DNA from: Paenibacillus arenilitoris
GTDB lineage: Bacteria > Bacillota > Bacilli > Paenibacillales > Paenibacillaceae
DNA length: 64,000 nucleotides
NCBI RefSeq assembly: GCF_014705655.1
Contig: NZ_JACXIY010000010.1
Span: forward strand, 1 to 64,000
Reading direction: 5' to 3'
Part shown: positions 35,015 through 43,404 of the stretch, piece by piece
Layout: each line of letters starts with the position of its first letter
Numbering within the stretch: the stretch's first letter is position 1
The notes under the pieces: generated by a model
Databases searched by the model: none
What the model was told of the DNA's origin: nothing
What the model saw: only the letters and a program-made list of their open reading frames with translations
Position numbers and translations under genes: made by a program

Positions 35015-35046
35015 AACACGGCCGCTCCAGTGGAGCGGCCGTGTTT
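35015..35046. terminator. Bidirectional terminator between rpmG and cntM
   Basis: AACACGGCCGCTC and GAGCGGCCGTGTT form a very stable stem with a short loop, followed by T residues on the plus strand. It sits between convergent genes (rpmG stop at 34996 and the cntM stop at 35064) and probably serves both. Confidence 0.85.
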
Positions 35047-35063
35047 CACGTTGATGGCATAGC

Positions 35064-36398
35064 TTACGGGTTGCTTGGGTCTGACAGCGTCGTGCGAGCG
35101 GCGGCCCCAAGCTGCAGCTCTTCGCCAATTCGCTCGATGTCCTTATCGAAGCTTTGGGGCACGAAGGACTCCGAGAAATGCGCGCCGGACAGCGAGCTTG
35201 CCGCACTCAGCAATCGATGCTCGTACCGGGAGACGAAACGATCGATTGTCGGGCACGGCACGCCGCCCAGGCGCGCGATGCCTTGGATGATTTTGAGGCG
35301 ATAATCGTCTTCCTTGGGCATTCTCGGAATCTCCCAGGCACCCTCGTGATTGAGGAACACGGGCCGAAGCGGAACGGCGGAGAAATCGAAATACCGACCG
35401 CCTGGATCCGGCTCGGAATACGGATCGATCAGCAGGGACGCATAACGAACGTACAGCGCATACTGCTGATGGATCGGCTCGAGCTCCGGAAAGCCGTCAA
35501 TAACCTGCCGAGGAAGGCTTTCCGGCCTGACCGGATAATTGTCGTCGACCATGAATTGCAGCAGGTTGAGCGGCTTCGCCCCGAGAACGCGGGCAATGGC
35601 CGAAATTTCCTTCCACTGCTCCAGCATCTCGCGGATGAGGACCGGCGTAATGGGACCTTCCGGGAATAGCTTATAGACGTATTTCGGGACATCGGGCCGA
35701 TCGAAGATGGCGCCGAGCGAGAAGTCGTTCATGAACAAAGGCGGGTGCACATACAAGGAAATGTTTCGCGTCTCTGCTTCGAGCGCAGATTCCAACGCGG
35801 CGAGCTCGATACCCGCATTCGCGTACAGCCGTCGGAACGCTTCCACAGCCTCCGAATGCTTCTCCGACGAACCCGCGTATACCCGTCGTTTCGCGGCGGC
35901 CGTATGAACCCGGTTCGGAGGGGATTCGGAAATTCGTCGCGTGTCGCCAAGGTAAGTGGAGAAGCTGATGACCTCCGCATCGCAGCCTCGCTCCTTCAGG
36001 TAATGGCGGACAAGCGCGCTCGAGCCGAACGTAGGAGAGAGCAGCGCCACGCATCGGAAGCCACGCAGCACAGGGGACTGTATCTGTTCAAGCACCGGCA
36101 AGAACGCGTCTGCCGTTACCGCAAGAATGAAGGTGTCCCACTCTTCTTCTACCCTGCCGTATTCAGGATAGACTGCATCGAGCCGGCATTCGCCTTGAAG
36201 AGAGCTTAGCTTTACGTTGCTTGTATCGACATAGACCGTTCTCCCGCTTTGATGAAGCGCTTCAAAGAAAGGCGCGGAGCGAACGGAGCGGCGTCCCGCG
36301 ATGCCGACGCGGCTGCGCTGCCAGCGCTTCAGCAGCACGGCGAGCTGGATGGCGGCCGGGCCGGTTCCCGCGACTAGAACGTCTTGAAGCAGAGCCAT
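35064..36398 (-). CDS. cntM: Opine metallophore dehydrogenase (staphylopine/pseudopaline dehydrogenase family)
   Basis: This protein of about 444 residues has an N-terminal Rossmann fold (VLVAGTGPAA, residues 8-16) and the long DUF2338-type body of staphylopine dehydrogenases, with the STYLGDTRR segment after the Rossmann domain and SLYVHPPLFMNDFSLGAI in the helical part. It would reductively join an alpha-keto acid (pyruvate or 2-oxoglutarate) to the aminobutyryl-histidine intermediate using NAD(P)H. The choice of keto acid cannot be read. The second ATG (36398) is well spaced from GGGGAGGGA. It lies 2 bases behind the cntL-like stop. Confidence 0.9.
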   Translation of the reverse strand: MALLQDVLVAGTGPAAIQLAVLLKRWQRSRVGIAGRRSVRSAPFFEALHQSGRTVYVDTSNVKLSSLQGECRLDAVYPEYGRVEEEWDTFILAVTADAFLPVLEQIQSPVLRGFRCVALLSPTFGSSALVRHYLKERGCDAEVISFSTYLGDTRRISESPPNRVHTAAAKRRVYAGSSEKHSEAVEAFRRLYANAGIELAALESALEAETRNISLYVHPPLFMNDFSLGAIFDRPDVPKYVYKLFPEGPITPVLIREMLEQWKEISAIARVLGAKPLNLLQFMVDDNYPVRPESLPRQVIDGFPELEPIHQQYALYVRYASLLIDPYSEPDPGGRYFDFSAVPLRPVFLNHEGAWEIPRMPKEDDYRLKIIQGIARLGGVPCPTIDRFVSRYEHRLLSAASSLSGAHFSESFVPQSFDKDIERIGEELQLGAAARTTLSDPSNP

Positions 36399-36400
36399 CG

Positions 36401-37225
36401 TCATTCCCTCCCCGCGCTTACTTGGGCAAGCGCTTTACGATATAGGGCGACGTCGAAGACATGTCCCGGTCTGACGGTCGTCTCGGCGAGCTGCCACTTG
36501 CGATCGTCCACCGGCTCCATGGGATAGTTGAAGAGGGCCTTCAGGCCGTTGCCGTACCGCATGGCTACGATGACATCGGGACGGGCGGCATCGGCCAGCC
36601 AATCGAGAAGCTCGTATTTGACCGATACCGTGGAGCTGATAATGATGTGGGTTATCGAATCGATTTCCTGCAGCTGCCCCAGAGGAAGATGCTCCAGCCG
36701 GATCGGCAGATCCGGGCCTAACCGATCGACGACCCGCTTCCCTAGCTCCACCGCTTCGCGGTCGATGTCGATGCCGATCGCCTCCGCGCCTGTTCGCTTC
36801 GCAATCAGGAGCGGCGTCATCGGGAAGGCGCCGGAGCCGATCAGCAGCACCTTGTCGTCCCGCTCCACCGCAAAGCTGCCGAATTCCCTTTCGATGGAAG
36901 CCTCGATATTTTGAAAATATTCGTTCCTATCCGCTCCGCCATTCAGAAGTCTTAGCGCGCGAATCTTCTCCATAATCGCAACGCAGCGGGCGGACGTGTC
37001 CCTAAGCAGAGGCGAAAGCGAATGAAGCTGCCGCGCATCCTCGGGCTTCAGCTCTGACCATAGGCGCTGATTGTCCTCGTTCGTGATGAATGCAGAATAG
37101 TCGTCGATCGTCTCCTGCAGCTTGATAGAATCATGCCAAGCTTGATTGTCGTATTGCTCGGCGGCTTGCGTGAATCGGTCGAGAAACCCGGCGAGCGAAC
37201 GGTACAGCCGTTCCATGGCTATCAT
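36401..37225 (-). CDS. cntL: Nicotianamine synthase-like enzyme of opine metallophore synthesis
   Basis: This protein of about 274 residues shows the nicotianamine synthase-like fold: helical N-terminus (LYRSLAGFLDRFTQAAEQYD), then a SAM-binding Rossmann domain with VLLIGSGAFPMTPLLIAKR and AIGIDIDREAVELGKRV. In the staphylopine route CntL transfers an aminobutyrate unit from S-adenosylmethionine to histidine. The ATG at 37225 overlaps the cntK-like stop (ATGA) and follows AAGGGGG; the ATG at 37216 is an alternative. Upstream residues in the same open frame are Arg-rich and are a shadow of the racemase gene. Confidence 0.9.
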   Translation of the reverse strand: MIAMERLYRSLAGFLDRFTQAAEQYDNQAWHDSIKLQETIDDYSAFITNEDNQRLWSELKPEDARQLHSLSPLLRDTSARCVAIMEKIRALRLLNGGADRNEYFQNIEASIEREFGSFAVERDDKVLLIGSGAFPMTPLLIAKRTGAEAIGIDIDREAVELGKRVVDRLGPDLPIRLEHLPLGQLQEIDSITHIIISSTVSVKYELLDWLADAARPDVIVAMRYGNGLKALFNYPMEPVDDRKWQLAETTVRPGHVFDVALYRKALAQVSAGRE

Positions 37226-38082
37226 AATCCCCCTTGCATTGAATAATGGACAGTTCCTTCTACGTATGCTTTGCCGCGCGCAACGATCCCGACGGCGGTT
37301 CCGATGGTTACGCCTCCGATCGACTCCGAGTCCCAGCTTACGGAGACCTGTATAATACCTCCCGGTTGGCGGACGGGAGTATCGATCGCAGCGCGGGCGA
37401 TCCAGGCGAGATAGCATCCCAAGGATGCCGTGCCGGAGCCGCAGCCCTGCTCCCAGACCAGGCTGTCGAGCGAAGGGATGAAGATGAGCGGGGCCATCTC
37501 GCCGGCGGAGGGGCGGTACAGCATGACGCCGACCAGGTTCGCTCCGGAAGCAATGCCGAGCAGCTTGGCGAGACGCTCAGCGGCCGCCCGTTCGATGCCG
37601 AAGCGCTCGATGTCGATGATGAGATGGAAAGAACCGCCATAGCGGACGATGCCGAGCTCAAGCAGAGCGCCTTCGAATGGAATTACGGCCGTTTCCGCCG
37701 ATATCGGTACCGGCATGCCGGCTTCGCACCAATAATCTTTATCCAGCTTCTGGACTCGGCATGACACGGGATGCTCCGATCCCGAGACGATCAGCGTAAG
37801 TTGCATCGACTCGCCGGTAGACAATGAACGTTCCGATGCCAGAGATGCGGCCAGCGCAAGGCTTGCATTGCCGCAAAACTCTCCCCCGGCCATATGGAGC
37901 TTGGCGGCAAATCCGGGTCTGGCGGGCTTCTCCACAAAACCGACTTGCTCGGCGTAGAGATGTCCGTAATTCATCATCTGAGAGGCGATGCGGGAACGCT
38001 GCTCGGCGGGCAATTCGCTCATGACGAGAATCGTCATGTTGTTCGCGGGACAGCATTTGACGAAATCCACTTCTTGAATCAT
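37222..38082 (-). CDS. cntK: Histidine racemase, DapF-like (first enzyme of opine metallophore synthesis)
   Basis: This 286-residue protein belongs to the diaminopimelate epimerase fold with two active-site cysteines: Cys70 in GGEFCGNAS and Cys214 in EQGCGSGTAS. In Staphylococcus aureus CntK turns L-histidine to D-histidine for staphylopine; Pseudomonas pseudopaline operons lack this gene. Its presence predicts a D-histidine product. It is the first gene of a three-gene minus-strand operon whose promoter and Zur-like box lie at 38136-38195. The start follows GGAGGG. Confidence 0.88.
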   Translation of the reverse strand: MIQEVDFVKCCPANNMTILVMSELPAEQRSRIASQMMNYGHLYAEQVGFVEKPARPGFAAKLHMAGGEFCGNASLALAASLASERSLSTGESMQLTLIVSGSEHPVSCRVQKLDKDYWCEAGMPVPISAETAVIPFEGALLELGIVRYGGSFHLIIDIERFGIERAAAERLAKLLGIASGANLVGVMLYRPSAGEMAPLIFIPSLDSLVWEQGCGSGTASLGCYLAWIARAAIDTPVRQPGGIIQVSVSWDSESIGGVTIGTAVGIVARGKAYVEGTVHYSMQGGL

Positions 38083-38135
38083 GGCAGCCCTCCAATACGT
38101 TGGTTAGAATGGCGAATCGAATCAAATGCAGGTTT

Positions 38136-38195
38136 ATTAGTAATGATTACGAATAAGCTCGAATTTATCATAGTAAGATATTGGCAAGCCGTCAA
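38136..38195 (-). promoter_or_regulatory. Minus-strand promoter and Zur-like box of the cntKLM operon
   Basis: On the minus strand TTGACG (38195-38190), 17 bases and TATGAT (38172-38167) form the promoter. The box ATTCGTAAT-C-ATTACTAAT (38154-38136) begins 13 bases after the -10, the same place as the distal box of the cntA promoter. The cntK-like start is 54 bases further on. Confidence 0.8.
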
Positions 38196-38232
38196 CTCCT
38201 TTTTTTGAAAGCAGAACGATCAGAAAAAAGAA

Positions 38233-38291
38233 TTGACAATGATAATAGTTATTATTACAATCAAAAAGTGTTATTAGTAATCATTACTATT
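38233..38291 (+). promoter_or_regulatory. Plus-strand promoter with two Zur-like boxes before cntA
   Basis: TTGACA (38233-38238), 17 bases, TACAAT (38256-38261). A weak box, AATAGTTAT-T-ATTACAATC (38244-38262), contains the -10. A strong palindromic box, ATTAGTAAT-C-ATTACTATT (38273-38291), is centred 29 bp downstream. The geometry equals that at 33484-33542. Confidence 0.85.
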
Positions 38292-38314
38292 TATTGAAAG
38301 AGGAGAGTCACATC

Positions 38315-39928
38315 ATGAAAAGAAATAAAACAGTCGCGCTGCTGGCTTCCCTGCTGGTCATCTTCCTGCTGGCCGGATGCAGCGGGTCTGACGGCAACGT
38401 CAAGCAAGAGGGGGCGCAGGAGCAGACGAGGGAGCTTGTGTATGCCACGGCGAAAGATATTAACGACATGAACCCGCATCTGTATCCGGGGTCCATGTCG
38501 GCGCAAGGCATGATATATGAATCGCTGGTCGAGAACACGCCCGAAGGCATCAAGCCGCTGCTAGCGGAATCTTGGGATATCTCCGAGGATGGCAAGGTAT
38601 ATACGTTCCATCTGCGGAAAAACGTGACTTTTCATGACGGTGAGCCTTTTAATGCCGAAGCGGTTAAGCTGAACATCGAAACCGTGCAGCGCAATGCGGC
38701 GAAGCATTCTTGGATTAAGCTGTCCACCATGCTGGATAACGTCGCTGCGATCGATGAGCATACGGTTCAATTGACACTGAAGCAGACGTATTATCCGACG
38801 CTGCTTGAGCTGTCGATGACGCGTCCATACGTTTTCCTGTCTCCGAAGGACTTCCTGAACGGCGAGACGAAAGACGGCGTGCAAGGTTATCACGGAACGG
38901 GTCCTTACAAGCTTGAGGAGCATGTGACGGAGCAATTTGCGAAGTTTACCGCGAATGAACAATATTGGGGCGGCACTCCGGAAGTGAAGACGATTACGGC
39001 AAAGGTGCTTCCGGCGGGCGAGACGACGCTGCTTGCTCTGCAGAAGGGCGAGGTGAACTTCGTGTTTACGGACGATCGCGGCACCGACAGCCTCGACGTG
39101 GAAGCGATGCAGCAGCTTGTCGATTCGGGCGATTACCAGATCGTCCGTAGCGATCCGATGAATACGAAGATGATCGTGGCCAATAGCGGCAATACGGACA
39201 GTCCGGTCAGCGATCTGGCCGTTCGCGAGGCGATCTGGCATGCCATTGACAGAAAGACGATCAGCCAGACGATTTTTAACGGCACCGAGGCTCCGGCCGA
39301 GACGCTGTTCGCTTCCAATGTGAACTATGCCGATGTCGGTCTGGAGAAGCGGGAGTTCAACCCCGAAACGGCTGCCAAGCTGCTGGAGGAAGCGGGCTGG
39401 ACGCTATCCGGAGGTTCGGAGATTCGAACGAAGGACGGACGTCAGCTGACCATGAAGCTGTATTATGATGTCAATTCTAACTCGCAGAAGACGCAGGCGG
39501 AGCTGCTGCAAAGCGAAGCGCAGAAGCTCGGCATGAAGCTGGAGCTCGTCGGGGAAGAGTCTTCGTCGATCGCTAACCGTCGTTCGACCGGCGACTACGA
39601 GTTATTGTTTAACCAGACCTGGGGTCTTGCCTATGATCCGCAAAGCACAATCGCGGCGTTTGCTTCGGAAGCCTCTTATCTGCACACGACAAAAGGAATG
39701 GCTCAGGCGGATGAGCTGTACCGCAAGATCGATGAAGTGATGGTGTCCACGGACGAGGAGACGAGAAAGGCGCTGTACAAGGATATTCTTACGATCGTGC
39801 ACGAAGAAGCCGTGTTTATTCCGCTGACGAACGGAAGCGTAACCGTTATCGCTCCGGCGGATCTGGAGGGTATTTCGTTCAAGCAAACGCAATTCGAGCT
39901 GCCGTTCGAGCGGATGAGCTTCAAGTAG
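38315..39928 (+). CDS. cntA: Opine metallophore ABC importer, substrate-binding lipoprotein (family 5)
   Basis: This 537-residue lipoprotein has a signal with LLAGC and the nickel/oligopeptide-binding (SBP_bac_5) fold: LAESWDISEDGKVYTFHLRKNVTFHDGEPF, written here only by its parts LAESWDIS and FHDGEPF, YHGTGPYKLEEH and a C-terminal EEAVFIPL segment. CntA binds metal-opine complexes on the cell surface. ATG 38315 follows GAGGAGAG. It opens a plus-strand operon of binding protein, two permeases, two ATPases and an MFS exporter, divergent from the biosynthesis genes. Confidence 0.9.
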   Translation: MKRNKTVALLASLLVIFLLAGCSGSDGNVKQEGAQEQTRELVYATAKDINDMNPHLYPGSMSAQGMIYESLVENTPEGIKPLLAESWDISEDGKVYTFHLRKNVTFHDGEPFNAEAVKLNIETVQRNAAKHSWIKLSTMLDNVAAIDEHTVQLTLKQTYYPTLLELSMTRPYVFLSPKDFLNGETKDGVQGYHGTGPYKLEEHVTEQFAKFTANEQYWGGTPEVKTITAKVLPAGETTLLALQKGEVNFVFTDDRGTDSLDVEAMQQLVDSGDYQIVRSDPMNTKMIVANSGNTDSPVSDLAVREAIWHAIDRKTISQTIFNGTEAPAETLFASNVNYADVGLEKREFNPETAAKLLEEAGWTLSGGSEIRTKDGRQLTMKLYYDVNSNSQKTQAELLQSEAQKLGMKLELVGEESSSIANRRSTGDYELLFNQTWGLAYDPQSTIAAFASEASYLHTTKGMAQADELYRKIDEVMVSTDEETRKALYKDILTIVHEEAVFIPLTNGSVTVIAPADLEGISFKQTQFELPFERMSFK

Positions 39929-39973
39929 TACGAAATAAAGGCGTGATTCGGAAGAAGAAAGGAGGAACCGTTT

Positions 39974-40906
39974 ATGCTGGGATATGCATTTCGAAGAATT
40001 GTCCTCGTTGTGCCGCTGCTTTTCGTGATCTCATTCCTGACATTTATCTTGAATGGACTGTCGCCGATGGATCCGGCCGAGGTCGTGCTGCATGCGCAGG
40101 GTGTGCCGGTCATCACGGATGAACTGATTGCGGAGACGAGAAGCGATCTCGGTATGGACCGTCCGCTGCTGGTACGATATGGGGATTGGCTGATCACTTG
40201 TCTGCAGCTGGATTTTGGCATCTCCTTCATTACGGGCGATCCGGTGTGGTCGCTGCTCGGCCCAGCCTTGCTGAACACGCTGAAGCTGACATTGGTCTCT
40301 TCGTTTTTCATTATCCTGCTGTCGATCGCGCTTGGCGTCGTCTGTGCGTTGAAGGAGGGAAAGTGGCCGGATTTATCGATCAGAAGCATCTCCTTCCTCC
40401 TTACGTCGATGCCGGTCTACTGGCTGGCGGCGCTTTTGATAGGGTACTTTTCTGTAAAGCTTGATCTGCTGCCAACCAGCGGCATGAATTCACTTGGCAG
40501 CTATGTGCTTCCTGTTGCGGTTATCGTGGTTGGTTACGTTGGAATTTACTTCCGTATCATACGCAGCTCCATGCTCAGCAATCTGAATGCGGATTACGTG
40601 CTGTACGGCAGAGCCTGCGGAATGACGGAGAGAAGTCTGATCTTGAAGGTGCTTCGCAATTCGCTGCAGGTTGCCGTATCCGTGTTCGGAATGGCTATCC
40701 CGATCGTTCTGGGAAGCACGGTCGTCGTGGAGAACATGTTCGCTTGGCCGGGACTCGGCACGCTGACCGTCAATTCGATACTGGGCCGAGACTTTCCCAT
40801 TATTCAAGCCTATGTGCTGGTGCTGGCCGTCGCGTTCGTCCTGTTCAACACGGTATCGGACCTGCTGAATGCAGCGGTGAACCCAAGGCTGAGGAAGGAG
40901 TTCTAG
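39974..40906 (+). CDS. cntB: Opine metallophore ABC importer, permease (NikB/DppB type)
   Basis: This 310-residue permease has six helices and the DppB/NikB pattern: LGYAFRRIVLVVPLLFVISF at the N-terminus, MDRPLLVRYGDWL in the first loop and the EAA loop YGRACGMTERSLILKVLRNS. It forms the import channel with the protein at 40907. ATG 39974 follows AAAGGAGGAA. It ends directly at the start of the next gene. Confidence 0.92.
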   Translation: MLGYAFRRIVLVVPLLFVISFLTFILNGLSPMDPAEVVLHAQGVPVITDELIAETRSDLGMDRPLLVRYGDWLITCLQLDFGISFITGDPVWSLLGPALLNTLKLTLVSSFFIILLSIALGVVCALKEGKWPDLSIRSISFLLTSMPVYWLAALLIGYFSVKLDLLPTSGMNSLGSYVLPVAVIVVGYVGIYFRIIRSSMLSNLNADYVLYGRACGMTERSLILKVLRNSLQVAVSVFGMAIPIVLGSTVVVENMFAWPGLGTLTVNSILGRDFPIIQAYVLVLAVAFVLFNTVSDLLNAAVNPRLRKEF

Positions 40907-41800
40907 ATGATGCCGCTTAAACGATTGCTGAAGGATAAATGGGCTTCGGTCTCGCTCGCCGTCGTCGCGGCCACGCTGCTCATCGGGGTGTTCGCTCCGC
41001 TTTTGGCTCCGCATTCTCCTAATGAAGCCAATATGGCTCTTCGGTTCGCGGGGGCATCCTGGAGCTATCCCCTCGGCAACGATCATTTGGGCCGCTGCAT
41101 CCTGTCTCGGCTGATCTACGGCATTCGGCCAAGCGTGCTCTGGGTGCTGGCCGCCCTTGGCGCGTCGGCCTCCGTCGGCGCGGCGCTCGGCTTCGCCGCG
41201 GGTTACTTCCGCGGCAAGATCGATGCTGTCATTATGCGGATTTGCGACATTATGCTCTCGTTCCCCGGCTATGTCATGACGCTGGCGATCGTCGGCATGC
41301 TGGGGGCCGGGCTTACGAACATTCTCGTCGCGTTCGTCATGATGAAGTGGGCTTGGTTCGCCCGCGTCATCCGTTCAGCGGTCATGCCGCTCGCGGATGC
41401 CGACTATGTTAAATTTTCCAAAGTACTGGGTATGGGCAGCTTCGCTATTATAAGGCGGCATGTCGTGCCAGTTGCACTCCCGGAGCTCGCGGTAATCGCA
41501 AGCGGGGCTTTCGGCTCGATGATTCTGCAAATATCCGGCTTGTCCTTTCTCGGTCTTGGCATTCAGGCTCCGCATGCCGAGTGGGGGATGATGATGAACG
41601 AAGCGAGAGCGGTCATGTTCACTAGGCCCGAGCTGATGCTGGCGCCGGGCCTCTCGATCATTACCGTGGTGTCGGCAGTGAACTTCCTGTCCGATGCCTT
41701 GCAGAAGGCGATCGATCCCAAGCTGATGCTGACAGGCAAGCGCGCGAAGGACGGCGGCGGCAAGTGGACGTCGGACCTCGGCAAAAAGGAGGTCGCTTAA
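40907..41800 (+). CDS. cntC: Opine metallophore ABC importer, permease (NikC/DppC type)
   Basis: This is a 297-residue permease of the DppC/NikC type: one N-terminal helix, FGPLLAPHSPNE-like loop (FAPLLAPHSPNEA), YPLGNDHLGRCILSRLIYGIRPS and the EAA loop YVKFSKVLGMGSFAIIRRHV. It is adjacent to the cntB-like stop with no spacing. The C-terminal tail (about 25 residues) is basic. Confidence 0.92.
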   Translation: MMPLKRLLKDKWASVSLAVVAATLLIGVFAPLLAPHSPNEANMALRFAGASWSYPLGNDHLGRCILSRLIYGIRPSVLWVLAALGASASVGAALGFAAGYFRGKIDAVIMRICDIMLSFPGYVMTLAIVGMLGAGLTNILVAFVMMKWAWFARVIRSAVMPLADADYVKFSKVLGMGSFAIIRRHVVPVALPELAVIASGAFGSMILQISGLSFLGLGIQAPHAEWGMMMNEARAVMFTRPELMLAPGLSIITVVSAVNFLSDALQKAIDPKLMLTGKRAKDGGGKWTSDLGKKEVA

Positions 41801-41805
41801 GCGCC

Positions 41806-42627
41806 ATGAATGTGCTCGAAGTCGAACATTTGAACGTATGGGAGGAGCGCTCCGGCCGCAATCTGGTTCGTGACAGCTCCTTCCGGCTTGCGCAGGGAGA
41901 ATGCCTTGCCATTGTAGGCGAGAGCGGCAGCGGCAAGTCGCTGACGTGCAAGTCCATCATGAGGCTGAACCGGAACGGCATTCGGCATTCCGGTCGGATC
42001 GCGCTGAACGGGGAAGATTTGTCCATCTTATCGGATAAGGCTATGAGACGGTATAGAGGACGACGGCTATGCATGATTATGCAGAACGGCATGAGCGCCT
42101 TCGACCCATCGAGACCTATTGGAGCTCACCTGCAAGAGACGCTGGGTATCCATTACGACTGGAGCCGCGCGGAGAGAGAAGCGAAGCTGGCCGCGGCAAT
42201 GATCGCCGTAGGACTCAGAGAGCCCGCGGCGGTGATGAGCCGGTATCCGTTCGAGCTCTCCGGGGGGATGCTCCAGCGCGTGATGATCGCGCTTGCACTT
42301 GTTCTGGAGCCCGATGTCATCATCGCCGACGAGCCGACGACGGCACTTGATGCCGTTACGGCTTATGAGGTCGTGGAGCAATTCGTGAGGCTTCGGGAAC
42401 GGCTCAGAAGCGCCATGATTTTTGTGTCGCATGATCTGGGCGTCGTCAGAAGAATTGCAGACAACGTACTCGTCATGAAGGACGGGGAAATCGTGGAGCA
42501 AGGCGCTGCCCGAGAGATCTTCTCCGGCGCGCGCCATCCGTATACCCGTTATCTGGTGTCCTCCAAGGAGACGCTTAGCCGCCATTACAAGTGGCTGATG
42601 GGAGGCGTGGACGTTGCTCAAGGTTGA
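41806..42627 (+). CDS. cntD: Opine metallophore ABC importer, ATP-binding protein 1
   Basis: This 273-residue ATPase has Walker A GESGSGKS, the OppD-like RRLCMIMQNGMSAFDPSRPI Q-loop, signature LSGGMLQRVMIA and Walker B VIIADEPTTALD. It lacks most of the long C-terminal oligopeptide/dipeptide domain of OppD, as do NikD/CntD proteins. ATG 41806 follows AAGGAGG. It overlaps the second ATPase gene by 14 bases. Confidence 0.9.
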   Translation: MNVLEVEHLNVWEERSGRNLVRDSSFRLAQGECLAIVGESGSGKSLTCKSIMRLNRNGIRHSGRIALNGEDLSILSDKAMRRYRGRRLCMIMQNGMSAFDPSRPIGAHLQETLGIHYDWSRAEREAKLAAAMIAVGLREPAAVMSRYPFELSGGMLQRVMIALALVLEPDVIIADEPTTALDAVTAYEVVEQFVRLRERLRSAMIFVSHDLGVVRRIADNVLVMKDGEIVEQGAAREIFSGARHPYTRYLVSSKETLSRHYKWLMGGVDVAQG

Positions 42628-43351
42628 GGGGGTATACCAATCGTATCGGCGCAGCGGCTTGCTGCGGCGAACCAATCATGAAGTGCTGCGGAACATCGGG
42701 TTCGAATGGGAGAAGGGCGAATGCCTGGGCATCATTGGCGAAAGCGGCAGCGGCAAATCGACGCTCGGCCGCCTGCTGCTCGGCATCGACAAGCCGGTTC
42801 GCGGCTCCATCACGTTCGACGGGAAACCGATCGCGGACCGCAAGACGCGAAGGGGAGCCATCAGCGCCGTCTTTCAAGATTATACGTCGTCCATCAATCC
42901 GTTCTATACGGTACGACAAGCCATTCTCGAGCCGCTTCGGCTCCGGAAGAGCGAGAACGAATCGTTCGACTTCGGCTCGCTGCTACGGGAGGTCGGACTG
43001 GACGAATCTTATCTGGACCGGTACCCGCACGAGCTGTCCGGTGGAGAAGCGCAGCGGGTGTGCATCGCCCGGGCGGTAGCCTCGAAGCCGGCATGTATCT
43101 TGCTTGACGAAGCGATCAGCTCGCTGGACGGCTCGGTTCAAATGCAGGTGCTGGAATTGCTGAGGAATCTGAGGGAGACGTTCGGCATGGGGTATATCTT
43201 CATCACGCATGATATTCAGGCGGCTGCCTATCTGTGCGACCGGATGATGATCATTCGCGGCGGAGAAATCGAGGAGCTCGTTCGGACCGAGGAGCTTGCG
43301 AACGTTCAGTCTCCGTATGCCAAGGAACTGCTGCGGAAAGTAATTTCATAG
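42614..43351 (+). CDS. cntF: Opine metallophore ABC importer, ATP-binding protein 2
   Basis: This is a 245-residue ATPase of the NikE/CntF type with Walker A GESGSGKST, the SSINPFYTVRQAILEPL Q-loop, signature LSGGEAQRVCIARA and Walker B CILLDEAISSLD. It starts with TTG inside the preceding ATPase gene. Both ATPases should form a heterodimer under the cntB/cntC-like permeases. Confidence 0.9.
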   Translation: MLKVEGVYQSYRRSGLLRRTNHEVLRNIGFEWEKGECLGIIGESGSGKSTLGRLLLGIDKPVRGSITFDGKPIADRKTRRGAISAVFQDYTSSINPFYTVRQAILEPLRLRKSENESFDFGSLLREVGLDESYLDRYPHELSGGEAQRVCIARAVASKPACILLDEAISSLDGSVQMQVLELLRNLRETFGMGYIFITHDIQAAAYLCDRMMIIRGGEIEELVRTEELANVQSPYAKELLRKVIS

Positions 43352-43404
43352 CCGCGCATGGAATTCGAGCATGTCCGCAGGGTTAGAGGAAGGAGAACAC
43401 ACGG

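Noticed and set aside
33596..35206. 536-codon open frame on the minus strand opposite GTPase copy 2
   Set aside because: It is rich in Arg, His and Leu without domains, and is the antisense shadow of a high-GC gene; the plus-strand protein has clear motifs.
38315..43351. Nickel or dipeptide importer (nikABCDE or dpp) as primary call
   Set aside because: The families overlap, but the shared Zur-type control region with racemase, nicotianamine synthase-like and opine dehydrogenase genes makes the opine metallophore importer more likely.
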